A DNA stretch of 36,900 nucleotides from Desulfosporosinus sp. (lineage in GTDB: Bacteria; Bacillota; Desulfitobacteriia; Desulfitobacteriales; Desulfitobacteriaceae): assembly GCA_003513495.1 (NCBI GenBank), contig DOPM01000038.1, forward strand, positions 210,330 through 247,229, read 5' to 3'. Position 1 is the first letter of the stretch. Every line of letters begins with the position of its first letter. The notes under the pieces are model-generated. The model worked only from the letters and a program-made list of their open reading frames with translations. It was not told the origin of the DNA and did no database searches. Below, piece after piece: positions 14,567 to 23,074 of this stretch. The position numbers were made by a program, and so were the translations under genes.

Positions 14567-16291
14567 CTAACAAAGTAACGCTTTATCAATGATTTCCTTT
14601 ACCTGTTGAGCCAGGTCTGCAACCTGCACCAGGTGTGTTTCACCGGTTTTACGCTCTCTTAGTTCAACTTGACCATTGGCTAAGGTTTTACTTCCTAAGG
14701 TCACTCTTAGAGGATATCCAACCAAATCTGCATCCTTGAATTTTACACCCGCACGTTCATCTCGATCGTCAAGAACCACTTCCACTCCGAGGTTCTTTAG
14801 CTCCTGATAGAGTTTATCAGCGGTCTCTACGACTAAGGCATCTTTTGTGCTTGCAGTTACGATGATACAATGGTATGGAGCAATCGGCATAGGCCAGATA
14901 ATTCCATTGTCATCATGGTTCTGTTCGATGGCAGCGGCAATTGTTCTGCTTACCCCAACACCATAACAACCCATTACACAACTCTTCTCGACTCCGTTTT
15001 CATCTAGATAGTTCGCTCCCAGTGCTTTACTGTATTTTGTTCCAAGTTTGAAAACTTGACCTACTTCAATTCCTCTTGCTTCTTTAAGGGGGGCCCCACA
15101 TTTTAGACATTCTTCACCGGGTTCAACCATCCTTAAATCGTGGACCTGATCAATTCTGAAATCTTGACCAGGAATAGCATCAACATAGTGATGCTCCGCC
15201 TTGTTTGCTCCGCATACAGCCCTTTTCATAAGAGGAACCTCTGCATCAGCGATAACCATAAGCCCCTCAGGCACCCCTACTGGTCCCACAGACCCTGGTC
15301 CACATCCAAGAATGTTTTCGACTAACTCGGGAGCAGCGAGTTGGAGAGATATAAATCCACCTAAAGCATTGTTCAATTTTATCTCATTCAAGGTACGGTC
15401 ACCACGTATCAAGACTAAAAAGGTCTTTTCATCTCCTTGATATAGCAATGACTTAACTAGGGAGCTTTTTGGTACAGCCAAAAACTTACTGAGGTCGTCA
15501 ATGCTCTTAACTCCTGGAGTCGGCACTAAGGCTCGCTGTCCTTCAGGAGCTGTGTCTTCGGTCGCTTGGGGACGACACTCGGATTTTTCCATATTTGCAG
15601 CATAATCGCAACCTGAGCAATAAACTACCGAATTTTCCCCAGAATCCGCCAGCACCATAAACTCATGTGATCCACCCGTACCTCCAATGGCACCCGGATC
15701 CGCCTCGACAGGACGATAGGTTAAACCACAGCGAGAAAAAATTCGACAGTAGGCATCGTACATTTTTACATAATTCTCATGAAGGCCTGCCTCATCACGA
15801 TCAAAGGAATACAGATCTTTCATAACGAATTCCCGTCCCCGCATTAATCCAAAGCGTGGACGTCGCTCGTCCCGATATTTGTTTTGAATTTGATAAAGAA
15901 GTACGGGCAGCTGTTTATAAGATCGTATCTCACCCCGAACAAGGTCAGTGATGATTTCTTCATGGGTGGGACCGAGGCAGAACTCTCGATTATGGCGATC
16001 TTTTAGGCGAAATAACTCTGCGCCGTATACATCCCAGCGACCACTCTCTTTCCATAATTCTGCTGGCTGCATAATTGGCATCAGAACTTCTTGTCCGCCT
16101 TTAGCATCCATCTCTTCACGAACAATGGACTCGATCTTTCTTAAGACTCTCAACCCCAGTGGCAAATAGGTATATAGACCAGATGCAGATTTGCGAATTA
16201 ATCCTGCCCGAAGCATCAGTTTATGGCTGATGATTTCAGCTTCTGCCGGAACCTCACGGAGTGTAGGATTTAATAGTTGGCTGACGCGCAT
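14567..16291 (-). CDS. proS: Prolyl-tRNA synthetase
   Basis: 574 residues from the ATG at 16291, whose product opens MRVSQLLNPTLREVPAEAE as bacterial ProRS does. An upstream frame to 16324 exists but adds 11 unlikely residues; AAAGGA lies 9 nt before 16291. It is a class II synthetase of the bacterial type: motif 2 region 'YRDERRPRFGLMRGREFVMKD', the inserted editing domain (~215-400) that clears Ala-tRNAPro, motif 3 'GCYGVGVSRTIAAAIEQ', and an anticodon-binding domain at the C-terminus. It is the last gene of its block, 60 bp after ispG. In Bacillus polC would follow; here it does not. Confidence 0.96.
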   Translation of the reverse strand: MRVSQLLNPTLREVPAEAEIISHKLMLRAGLIRKSASGLYTYLPLGLRVLRKIESIVREEMDAKGGQEVLMPIMQPAELWKESGRWDVYGAELFRLKDRHNREFCLGPTHEEIITDLVRGEIRSYKQLPVLLYQIQNKYRDERRPRFGLMRGREFVMKDLYSFDRDEAGLHENYVKMYDAYCRIFSRCGLTYRPVEADPGAIGGTGGSHEFMVLADSGENSVVYCSGCDYAANMEKSECRPQATEDTAPEGQRALVPTPGVKSIDDLSKFLAVPKSSLVKSLLYQGDEKTFLVLIRGDRTLNEIKLNNALGGFISLQLAAPELVENILGCGPGSVGPVGVPEGLMVIADAEVPLMKRAVCGANKAEHHYVDAIPGQDFRIDQVHDLRMVEPGEECLKCGAPLKEARGIEVGQVFKLGTKYSKALGANYLDENGVEKSCVMGCYGVGVSRTIAAAIEQNHDDNGIIWPMPIAPYHCIIVTASTKDALVVETADKLYQELKNLGVEVVLDDRDERAGVKFKDADLVGYPLRVTLGSKTLANGQVELRERKTGETHLVQVADLAQQVKEIIDKALLC

Positions 16292-16351
16292 GATGTCCAT
16301 TCCTTTCATTATTTTATCATTCATTTTGCTTCCTATCCCAATGGATTTAAA

Positions 16352-17434
16352 CTAAAGTTTCTGATGTCCCCGGACATACTCCTCAATTTCTTGGAGCAAG
16401 GCCGCTAACAATTCTTCTTCCGGAAGACGGGCTACAATCTCTCCTTTGCGAAATAAAAGCCCCATACCTTTACCGCCGGCGATCCCGTAATCAGCTTCAC
16501 GGGCCTCTCCAGGTCCATTAACTACGCAACCCATAACTGCAACTTTTAAGGGCTTGTCCAGTGGCGGAAGTTGTGATAACCTTTCCTCAACTTTTTCAGC
16601 TAGGTCTGCTAAGTCAACCTGTGTTCGGCCACAAGTGGGACAGCTGATTAATTCCACACTGCGTTGTCGCAAGCCGAGGACATGTAGGATCTCTAAAGCC
16701 ACTGGAATTTCCCGTACAGGGTCTCCAGTGAGTGATACTCGAATCGTATCCCCAATTCCTTCTGCAAGCAGGGTCCCAATTCCTATGGCTGATTTTACTA
16801 CACCTGAGCGAATTGTTCCTGCTTCGGTTACCCCAAGATGTAAGGGATAATCGATAACTTCATGGATCTTGCGATAGGCTTCAAGCATCAGGGGAACAGA
16901 AGAGGCTTTAAGGGAAACTTTAAGTTTATCATAACCTTCCTCTTCAAGTAAACGGATATGTCCTAAAGCACTTTCAACCATACCAGCTGCCGTGGGGCCT
17001 CCGTACTTTTCAAGAAGTTCTTTTTCCAGCGACCCTGCGTTCACTCCGATACGAATCGGAATCTGTCGTTCCCTAACAGCACGCACGACCTCCTGAACTT
17101 TCCAACGCGCCCCAATATTCCCTGGATTTAATCTTAATCCATGGATCCCTTGTTCAACCGCCTGTAAGGCCAAACGGTAATCAAAGTGAATATCAGCAAT
17201 GACCGGTAAGGGACTTAGTGCAGATATTTCTTTTAGAGCTTTCGCTGCCTCTCCGTCCAAAACAGCAAGGCGCACAATTTCACACCCGGCTTCAGCTAAG
17301 TTATGAATCTGAGCTAACGTGCTTTTAATATCACGGGTATCCGTATTGGTCATTGATTGAATAACAATAGGGGTTCCGCCACCCACTGTCACCGACCCAA
17401 CCTGTACTGGTTGGGTCCTCTTTCTCTGTATCAT
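16352..17434 (-). CDS. ispG: 4-hydroxy-3-methylbut-2-enyl diphosphate synthase IspG (GcpE)
   Basis: 360 residues, normal for the bacterial form. It carries out the next-to-last step of the MEP isoprenoid pathway, reducing ME-cPP to HMBPP with a 4Fe-4S cluster. The TIM barrel occupies the first ~260 residues; cluster ligands C265, C268 (SCPTCGR) and C303 (GCVVNGPGE, with Glu310) are all present. The start ATG has AGGGGGAT upstream. It follows rseP closely and, with dxr two genes earlier, puts two MEP-pathway steps in one operon, along with uppS and cdsA which use isoprenoid and lipid precursors. Confidence 0.97.
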   Translation of the reverse strand: MIQRKRTQPVQVGSVTVGGGTPIVIQSMTNTDTRDIKSTLAQIHNLAEAGCEIVRLAVLDGEAAKALKEISALSPLPVIADIHFDYRLALQAVEQGIHGLRLNPGNIGARWKVQEVVRAVRERQIPIRIGVNAGSLEKELLEKYGGPTAAGMVESALGHIRLLEEEGYDKLKVSLKASSVPLMLEAYRKIHEVIDYPLHLGVTEAGTIRSGVVKSAIGIGTLLAEGIGDTIRVSLTGDPVREIPVALEILHVLGLRQRSVELISCPTCGRTQVDLADLAEKVEERLSQLPPLDKPLKVAVMGCVVNGPGEAREADYGIAGGKGMGLLFRKGEIVARLPEEELLAALLQEIEEYVRGHQKL

Positions 17435-17452
17435 AACTTTATCCCCCTGTTA

Positions 17453-18523
17453 CTACCCGGCTTTAACAAACAAGCGCAAGACATCTTTGTAAGTTACGGC
17501 GAGCATTAAACCCATAAGCAAAACAAAGCCAACTAAGTGAATCATGTTTTCCTTTTCCGGGTTCAGTGGTTTTCCTCTTAAGCCTTCAATCAAAAGGAAG
17601 ACTAACCTGCTTCCGTCTAAGGCAGGTATGGGGAATAAGTTAATAAGTCCCAGTTGGATGCTTAAGACGCCTGTTAAACCCAATAAGTTTGAAAATCCTT
17701 CTTTAGCACCTTCTCCAATGACCTGAGCAATCATGACCGGACCACCTACGTCTGCCGGAATCTTCCCAGTGACCATTTGTGTTAATGTCACTATAATTAG
17801 CTTTGTGAAGTCCACTGATCGTTCAATTCCTACACGGGTCGCCTCAAAAATCGAGGCATGTACATAAGTGACTTCCGGCGCAATCCCGATCATTCCATAC
17901 CCAGTTTGAGGATCTTTTTCTGTCTTAACAGACACAGTTTGACGTTGCTGTTGGCTTCCTCGTTCGATTGTTAAGCTTAACACTTGTTCCGGTTTGGAAT
18001 GAATAACTTCCGTCAAACGAATCCAATCCTCTGTCGTTTCTTGGTTGACTGCAATGATTCTATCTCCTGGTTGAATCCCTGAAGCAGCTGCTGGTTTTCC
18101 CTGAACCAGTGAGCCGACGGTATTGCTGCTCCCTTGTGATGGAATCCCAAGATAAGCAAAAACACTTACAAACATGATTATCGCCAAAACGAAGTTCATA
18201 ATTGGCCCAGCCGCAATAACAGCCATACGCTGCCAGACAGGCTTATTCATAAAACTTCTCGCATCATTTTTCGAGGCTATAACCGCCTGACCTTTTTCGT
18301 TGATTTCTGCATCCATCCCATGAAGTTTAACGAACCCACCTAGGGGAACAATGCGCAGAGCATAAAGTGTTTCTTTCCCTTGATAACCCACAATTTTCGG
18401 ACCGAAACCAAAACTGAACTCAATGACCTTGACTCCAATCCACTTGGCTACAATATAGTGTCCGAATTCATGAATCATTACCATACTTCCAAAAACAAAA
18501 ACGATGGCGAGTGTCGTTAACAC
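17453..18523 (-). CDS. rseP: Site-2 intramembrane zinc metalloprotease RseP/RasP
   Basis: 356 residues from the GTG at 18523. The active-site motif HEFGH (residues 18-22) is in the first membrane helix; a PDZ domain spans ~110-195; the second metal-binding motif (NLFPIPALDGSR) is near the C-terminus, followed by the last membrane helix. It cleaves membrane-bound anti-sigma factors and remnant signal peptides. A frame reaches up to 18577, but those 18 extra codons come mostly from the heptamer array at 18540-18574; the GTG has AGGGGGG at the right distance and begins directly with the membrane helix. It lies between dxr and ispG as in other Firmicutes. Confidence 0.94.
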   Translation of the reverse strand: MLTTLAIVFVFGSMVMIHEFGHYIVAKWIGVKVIEFSFGFGPKIVGYQGKETLYALRIVPLGGFVKLHGMDAEINEKGQAVIASKNDARSFMNKPVWQRMAVIAAGPIMNFVLAIIMFVSVFAYLGIPSQGSSNTVGSLVQGKPAAASGIQPGDRIIAVNQETTEDWIRLTEVIHSKPEQVLSLTIERGSQQQRQTVSVKTEKDPQTGYGMIGIAPEVTYVHASIFEATRVGIERSVDFTKLIIVTLTQMVTGKIPADVGGPVMIAQVIGEGAKEGFSNLLGLTGVLSIQLGLINLFPIPALDGSRLVFLLIEGLRGKPLNPEKENMIHLVGFVLLMGLMLAVTYKDVLRLFVKAG

Positions 18524-18539
18524 TTTTACCCCCCCTTTT

Positions 18540-18574
18540 CGATGTTCGATGTTCGTGGTTCGTGGTTCGAACAT
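18540..18574. repeat. Heptamer array A (5 units, CG every 7 bp), upstream of rseP
   Basis: Plus strand units CGATGTT, CGATGTT, CGTGGTT, CGTGGTT, CGAACAT. It lies just before the rseP ribosome-binding site, and its minus-strand translation gives the spurious 'FEPRTTNIE' extension. It faces array B in opposite orientation across the rseP-dxr gap. Confidence 0.9.
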
Positions 18575-18733
18575 CATTAACTAATTTCGAGATATCAAGT
18601 AATACGTTCCATTTTCGTGGTCCTTCAAATAACGAAAAGTGTACATGATCTATCGGATATCAAAGGCTGACTAGGAGTACTATATTATCTCTGTATTGAT
18701 TTCATACTTCAAGCTTCATGCTTTATAGTCCTG

Positions 18734-19909
18734 CTAAGACTCGAACCTCGTACCTCGTGCATCGAACTTCGCAATAAGTTCTTCCGCCCTACGACGAGCC
18801 CAAGTGTCTGCATCGAGTATGCTTCCCAAATCCATATTATCTAAAACATTGTGCTCCGTACAAACCTTTCGTACTATGTCTAGTATTCCCAGATAAGATA
18901 CTTTCTTCTGAAGGAAGGCTGATACAGCAACTTCATTTGCAGCATTCATAACAGCCGGCAAAGTCCCCCCTTGTCGTCCGACCTGATAAGCCATCGCTAA
19001 GGCGGGAAAAGCTTCGAGATCAGGTTCATGGAAGGATAAGGTTTTTCCGCGCAAGTCAAGGCGTTCAAATGGATTCTTCCAACGGGTTGGATAACTTAAG
19101 GCATACTGGATTGGCAGCCTCATATCGGGCCTGCCTAACTGAGCCAGCACTGAACCATCATAATACTGAACCATAGAATGGATCACACTCTGAGGATGAA
19201 TCAAAACCTCTATCCCGTCATAGTCCATGTCAAACAAATGATGTGCCTCGATTACCTCGAGACCCTTATTCATCATTGTTGAGGAATCGATGGTGATTTT
19301 TGCCCCCATTTCCCAGTTGGGATGGCAGAGAGCCTTCTCTAAGGTGACTGCCGCTAACTTCTCCTTAGTCCAGCCAAAAAAGGGTCCTCCTGATGCTGTC
19401 AGAATAATCTTTTCCATAGTTCTTGAGTCTTCTTCGAGACATTGAAAGATTGCTGAGTGTTCACTATCGACTGGCAGGATCTTGCATTTCTTTTTCTTAG
19501 CCAATGACATAACTAAATCTCCGCCAGCTACTAAGGTTTCTTTATTCGCAAGTGCAATTGTTTTGCCTGCCTCTATTGCTGCAAGGGTAGGCTCTAGGCC
19601 AATACGTCCGGAAAGGGCTGTAACGACTGTATCTGCTTGGGGAGCCGTGACAGCTTTGATCATACCATCCATGCCTTGATCAACTTTAATCGGCAAATCC
19701 CTCAATCGACCGCGTAGTTCAAGAGCCGCTTTTTCGTCCATCATTACAACCAGGGACGGGATAAATAGACGAGCTTGCTCTTCCATTAAGTTTACATTTT
19801 TATCTGCTGCTAGAGCATGTATCCTAAGGTTCCCTTCGGCGTGACGAACGACATCTAGAGTTTGTCGTCCAATAGATCCTGTTGATCCTAATAGAGTTAG
19901 CGTTTTCAA
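18734..19909 (-). CDS. dxr: 1-deoxy-D-xylulose 5-phosphate reductoisomerase
   Basis: 391 residues. It converts DXP to MEP with NADPH, the first committed step of the MEP pathway. The NADPH-binding start is 'LTLLGSTGSIGRQTLDV'; the metal site is in 'PVDSEHSAIFQCL'; the active-site loop region reads 'HPNWEMGAKITIDSSTMMNKGLEVIEA'. The start is TTG at 19909; a nearby ATG is out of frame. The last ~11 codons (KFDARGTRFES) are written in heptamer array B, so the natural C-terminus has been replaced or extended by the repeat without harming the core. It lies between the YtvI-like gene and rseP. Confidence 0.96.
   Translation of the reverse strand: MKTLTLLGSTGSIGRQTLDVVRHAEGNLRIHALAADKNVNLMEEQARLFIPSLVVMMDEKAALELRGRLRDLPIKVDQGMDGMIKAVTAPQADTVVTALSGRIGLEPTLAAIEAGKTIALANKETLVAGGDLVMSLAKKKKCKILPVDSEHSAIFQCLEEDSRTMEKIILTASGGPFFGWTKEKLAAVTLEKALCHPNWEMGAKITIDSSTMMNKGLEVIEAHHLFDMDYDGIEVLIHPQSVIHSMVQYYDGSVLAQLGRPDMRLPIQYALSYPTRWKNPFERLDLRGKTLSFHEPDLEAFPALAMAYQVGRQGGTLPAVMNAANEVAVSAFLQKKVSYLGILDIVRKVCTEHNVLDNMDLGSILDADTWARRRAEELIAKFDARGTRFES
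18742..18776. repeat. Heptamer array B, inside the 3' end of dxr
   Basis: Plus units CGAACCT, CGTACCT, CGTGCAT, CGAACTT, CGCAATA. CG falls exactly every 7 bp. It is inverted relative to array A; together they bracket 18540-18776 (237 bp). Confidence 0.85.
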
Positions 19910-19962
19910 CGCGAATCATCTCTCCCTGCTCTACAAGCTTGTTATAGTTGTCATTTTAATGG

Positions 19963-21075
19963 TTACTCTTTAGGAGGTCCAAAAATACTGACTCTTCGCA
20001 CTGCTTCATAACATATCACAATAGCAGGTCCTACAATAAGACCAAAGCCGCCTATCAACTGAAGCCCCACATACATCGAAATTAGGGTTGGCAATGGGTG
20101 AATCCCAATTCCTTTGGACATAACTTTGGGTTCAAGAAACTGCCTTACAACCATGATTATTATCCACATAGTCAATAGTTTTAGTCCTTCTCCGAAGGAT
20201 CCCATAATAAAAAGCCCGATAGCCCAAGGTACGAACAGCATCCCTGTACCTACAATCGGGACAATATCAAGTAATCCCGCGAGGACTCCTAGGGTAACAG
20301 CGTAACGATTGCCCATAAGCAACAACCCGCCGATAGTCGCAAGGGAAGTCACAGAGACTAAAATAGCTTGAGATCGCACAAACCCTACTACAGCTGCTCC
20401 CAAATCCTCGCTAATCGCTTGAGCGCTGACACGGAAGCGACGAGGAAACAACTTAGAAATATACTGTTTAACATTTGGATAGCTTGAACTAATGAGTATT
20501 GTAGCAACAATAGACACCACAATAACGATAAATACACGGGGTAGGGCAGTTAAAACCGAAAGTAAAAATGAACTTGCTGATTTGGCCCAAGCTTGAAGCA
20601 TCGATGCCAGGGTTTGTGTCGCACTAAACAAAGTATCCTGAACTTGAGGGTTAACCTCAACAAATCGTTCAGCGGTCTCAACTTGCTTTGATACAAGATC
20701 AACAAGATACCCATAGTTCGGCAAGCTTATAGCTAGTTCAGATAACTCTGTGTACAGACGGGCAACAATAATAAAAATGAAAAGACTTACTGCCGCGATG
20801 GCTAGTAATAGTGAAACGACTGCTGCATAAGGCCGGCGGATTCTTAAGGTACGCATCACTCCAACGAGGAGCGGTTCTAGTAAAAAAGCGATAATAATTG
20901 CAATAACGAAGGGCAAAAAGGCGCTAAATAATACACTTATTACATCACCAAAAACAGGTAAAAAGTCTTGAAAGAAATATGTAAAGACTTTCAAACTTAC
21001 TAAGATACTTGTTACAATTGCTAGCCTATTGATATTTGTCCAGAGAGGGTGTTTTTGGATACTCAATGTTTTCAC
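19963..21075 (-). CDS. AI-2E/PerM-family permease, YtvI-like sporulation membrane protein
   Basis: 370 residues with about seven to eight membrane segments: two near the N-terminus (~15-75), one at ~85-105, a soluble stretch (~108-170), then the conserved C-terminal group with 'GFVRSQAILVSVTSLATIGGLLLMG', 'GLLDIVPIVGTGMLFVPWAI' and 'QFLEPKVMSKGIGIHPLPTLI'. These are AI-2E exporter family motifs, and the layout fits YtvI of spore-formers. Substrate unknown. The GTG at 21075 overlaps the ribosome-binding GAGG; an in-frame TTG at 21066 has better spacing and may be the true start. It starts directly after the cdsA stop, so it is in the operon. In Bacillus no such gene is found between cdsA and dxr. 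Confidence 0.82.
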   Translation of the reverse strand: MKTLSIQKHPLWTNINRLAIVTSILVSLKVFTYFFQDFLPVFGDVISVLFSAFLPFVIAIIIAFLLEPLLVGVMRTLRIRRPYAAVVSLLLAIAAVSLFIFIIVARLYTELSELAISLPNYGYLVDLVSKQVETAERFVEVNPQVQDTLFSATQTLASMLQAWAKSASSFLLSVLTALPRVFIVIVVSIVATILISSSYPNVKQYISKLFPRRFRVSAQAISEDLGAAVVGFVRSQAILVSVTSLATIGGLLLMGNRYAVTLGVLAGLLDIVPIVGTGMLFVPWAIGLFIMGSFGEGLKLLTMWIIIMVVRQFLEPKVMSKGIGIHPLPTLISMYVGLQLIGGFGLIVGPAIVICYEAVRRVSIFGPPKE

Positions 21076-21076
21076 C

Positions 21077-21859
21077 TCATGATAGAAGGATTACTCCATA
21101 GTATACTAAGGGAAGGGCAAAGATAAGACTATCAAAGCGATCTAAAATACCGCCATGGCCTGGAATAATTTCCCCTGAATCTTTAACCCCCGCACTTCGC
21201 TTTAATGCTGATTCGAATAGATCTCCAATTTGGGCACTAATTCCAATAACAACTGCCAAAATAACATAGGTAAGCCAAGAAGATCCACCGATTAGATACC
21301 AGCATAGGATAGCTACCACGATACTCAAGAGTAATCCACCCACCGAACCTTCCACCGTTTTCTTAGGACTTACTTGTGGGGCTAGAAGGTGACGTCCAAA
21401 TTGTCTCCCTATGAGATATGCGCCTGTATCCGTAGCCCATACCAAAAAAATTGTCACAAACGTCCACTCAAGTCCCCGTGGAAGTTCTCTAAGTAAATAA
21501 AGATGGGAAAGCAGGACAACGGCATAAATAACAGACAACAAATTATAGTTTACTTCCGAAAGGGGTGACTTAGGATAGGTTAGGGCAAGTCGTCCAAGGC
21601 AAATTACAACCCAAAAGAGAAGCGCCGTTACTATCCATTCTTCCCTACCAACGAATAAACTAGTCAACCAAACAGCAGTAGCCAGAGTAGTTTGGATATA
21701 CCAAGCATGTACACCCATTTGAACGCCAATTTTCAAAAATTCCCGCAAGGCCAGCAATGTTAAAACAGCGACCAAGAAGGCTGTATAAGGTCCCCCTAAA
21801 TAGATCAATCCCAGAAAGATTGGGGCACCGATCAATGCACTCATTGTTCTTCTAAACAT
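21077..21859 (-). CDS. cdsA: Phosphatidate cytidylyltransferase (CDP-diglyceride synthase)
   Basis: 260 residues with seven to eight membrane segments. It makes CDP-diacylglycerol from CTP and phosphatidic acid, the branch point of phospholipid synthesis. The family signature is present at the C-terminus: 'SALKRSAGVKDSGEIIPGHGGILDRFDS' (~217-244), along with 'SPKKTVEGSVGG' (~160-171). It follows uppS by 8 bp and is coupled to the YtvI-like gene. Confidence 0.96.
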   Translation of the reverse strand: MFRRTMSALIGAPIFLGLIYLGGPYTAFLVAVLTLLALREFLKIGVQMGVHAWYIQTTLATAVWLTSLFVGREEWIVTALLFWVVICLGRLALTYPKSPLSEVNYNLLSVIYAVVLLSHLYLLRELPRGLEWTFVTIFLVWATDTGAYLIGRQFGRHLLAPQVSPKKTVEGSVGGLLLSIVVAILCWYLIGGSSWLTYVILAVVIGISAQIGDLFESALKRSAGVKDSGEIIPGHGGILDRFDSLIFALPLVYYGVILLS

Positions 21860-21867
21860 TTACTACC

Positions 21868-22632
21868 TCAATCTGTATGTATTCCACCAAAACGGCGATC
21901 TCGTTTCTGATAGGTTTTAATCGCATCAATTAACGTTTTTTCTCCAAAATCAGGCCAAAGATCCTCTATAACAACAATTTCAGTGTATGCTAATTGCCAC
22001 AGCAAAAAGTTGCTGAGTCTCATTTCCCCTGAGGTCCGAATCATTAAATCTGGATCCGGTAAGCCTCTGGTAAAGAGTGCATTACTAAATTGTTCTTCAT
22101 CTATCGCTTCTATTTGCTGTTTCCCACTTAAAACATCTTTGCAAACTGTCCTTACAGCATTAATAATCTCGGATCGTCCGCCATAGTTTAACGCAAGGTT
22201 AAGAATAAGACCCGTGTTATTACTGGTTCGCTTAATAGAGTTCTCTAATTCACGCTGTGCCTCCCGAGGCAGGTCAACTATTCCCCCTATAGCACGGATC
22301 ACCACATTGTTCTGATGGAGCTCTTGGAGTTCTTTTTTCAAGTATTCCGTGAGCAACGTCATGAGCACACCCACTTCATCTTTAGGCCTACTCCAATTTT
22401 CCGTCGAGAATGCATACACTGTGAGGACTTTAATTCCCAACGTGGAACAGGTTTTGACAACTTTCCTTAAAGCCTCTACTCCTGCCCTGTGTCCCATCGA
22501 GCGAGGAAGTGCACGCTTTTGAGCCCAACGCCCGTTTCCGTCCATAATAATGGCAATATGGCGAGGAAGGCGTTCAGGCGCAATCTGATCCAATAAATCC
22601 TCTTTATTTTGTCTCCAAGGTTTGAGCCACAT
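21868..22632 (-). CDS. uppS: Isoprenyl (undecaprenyl) diphosphate synthase
   Basis: 254 residues from the ATG at 22632. It condenses isopentenyl diphosphate onto farnesyl diphosphate to build the carrier lipid for cell-wall synthesis. The cis-prenyltransferase motifs are 'IAIIMDGNGRWAQKR', 'LTVYAFSTENWSRP', 'LNLALNYGGRSEI' and 'DPDLMIRTSGEMRLSNFLLWQLAYTE'. A frame runs up to 22686, but its extra 18 residues are encoded partly by heptamer array C; GGGGGTG precedes the internal ATG at the right distance. It is followed closely by cdsA. Confidence 0.96.
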   Translation of the reverse strand: MWLKPWRQNKEDLLDQIAPERLPRHIAIIMDGNGRWAQKRALPRSMGHRAGVEALRKVVKTCSTLGIKVLTVYAFSTENWSRPKDEVGVLMTLLTEYLKKELQELHQNNVVIRAIGGIVDLPREAQRELENSIKRTSNNTGLILNLALNYGGRSEIINAVRTVCKDVLSGKQQIEAIDEEQFSNALFTRGLPDPDLMIRTSGEMRLSNFLLWQLAYTEIVVIEDLWPDFGEKTLIDAIKTYQKRDRRFGGIHTD

Positions 22633-22652
22633 TACTGATTGCACCCCCAACT

Positions 22653-22687
22653 CGATATACGTGGTTCGTGGTTCGTGGTTCGACATT
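22653..22687. repeat. Heptamer array C, upstream of uppS
   Basis: Plus units CGATATA, CGTGGTT three times, CGACATT. It is inverted relative to array D, and together they bracket 22653-22847 (195 bp). The stretch between them has no gene, but contains a 15-mer also present between arrays A and B. Confidence 0.9.
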
Positions 22688-22812
22688 TAAGAATGATATT
22701 AGGATAATGTACAGAACCCCATTTCGAACCACTGAAATCTATCAGACATCAGATATCTAATTCTCTAAATAATTGAACCTGACTTTTAACTACTTACAGA
22801 GGAATTCTTATT

Positions 22813-22847
22813 CGAACTTCGAACCACGAACCTCGAACTACGAGTAA
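22813..22847. repeat. Heptamer array D, downstream of the 70-residue gene
   Basis: Plus units CGAACTT, CGAACCA, CGAACCT, CGAACTA, CGAGTAA. It ends directly at the hairpin that follows the small gene. Confidence 0.9.
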
Positions 22848-22871
22848 GACCCCCTTGTAATTTAGGGGGTC
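22848..22871 (-). terminator. Hairpin overlapping the stop of the 70-residue gene
   Basis: On minus, GACCCCC (22871-22865) pairs with GGGGGTC (22854-22848); the stop codon is in the loop. The T-run (TTACTCG) is poor, so termination may be partial. Confidence 0.5.
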
Positions 22872-23074
22872 AATGTCTGCCTTGGCGAATATTTTTCGTG
22901 CGCTAATACAACCTCTACCAGGTTATCGAACTCTCTAACTCGAACAACCCGGTAGTTTCCCCATGATTCTATATTACCATGAGGACGTGTGATTTGGAAA
23001 GCGCAAGGTTTACCCAAACCTACGATTTCCGGTTGAATCTTATTCCACTCTCGACCAAGCCAAGCCTTGATCAT
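22862..23074 (-). CDS. Unrecognised 70-residue protein coupled to frr
   Basis: I do not recognise the family. The protein is soluble with no signal or membrane segment. It opens with 'MIKAWLGREWNKIQPEIVG', is rich in charged and aromatic residues, and its alternating hydrophobic pattern (CAFQITRPHG, YRVVRVREFDNLVEVVLAHEKY) suggests a small beta-barrel. The ATG overlaps the frr stop (ATGA), the sign of translational coupling. It ends in the hairpin at 22848-22871, before the repeat element and uppS. Its place right behind ribosome recycling factor suggests a translation-related role, but this is only context. Confidence 0.65.
   Translation of the reverse strand: MIKAWLGREWNKIQPEIVGLGKPCAFQITRPHGNIESWGNYRVVRVREFDNLVEVVLAHEKYSPRQTLTP

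Noticed and set aside
14310..14573. 87-residue minus frame with LFLTK repeats
   Set aside because: It is a reading of the 15-bp leader repeats and the riboswitch; no ribosome-binding site or family.
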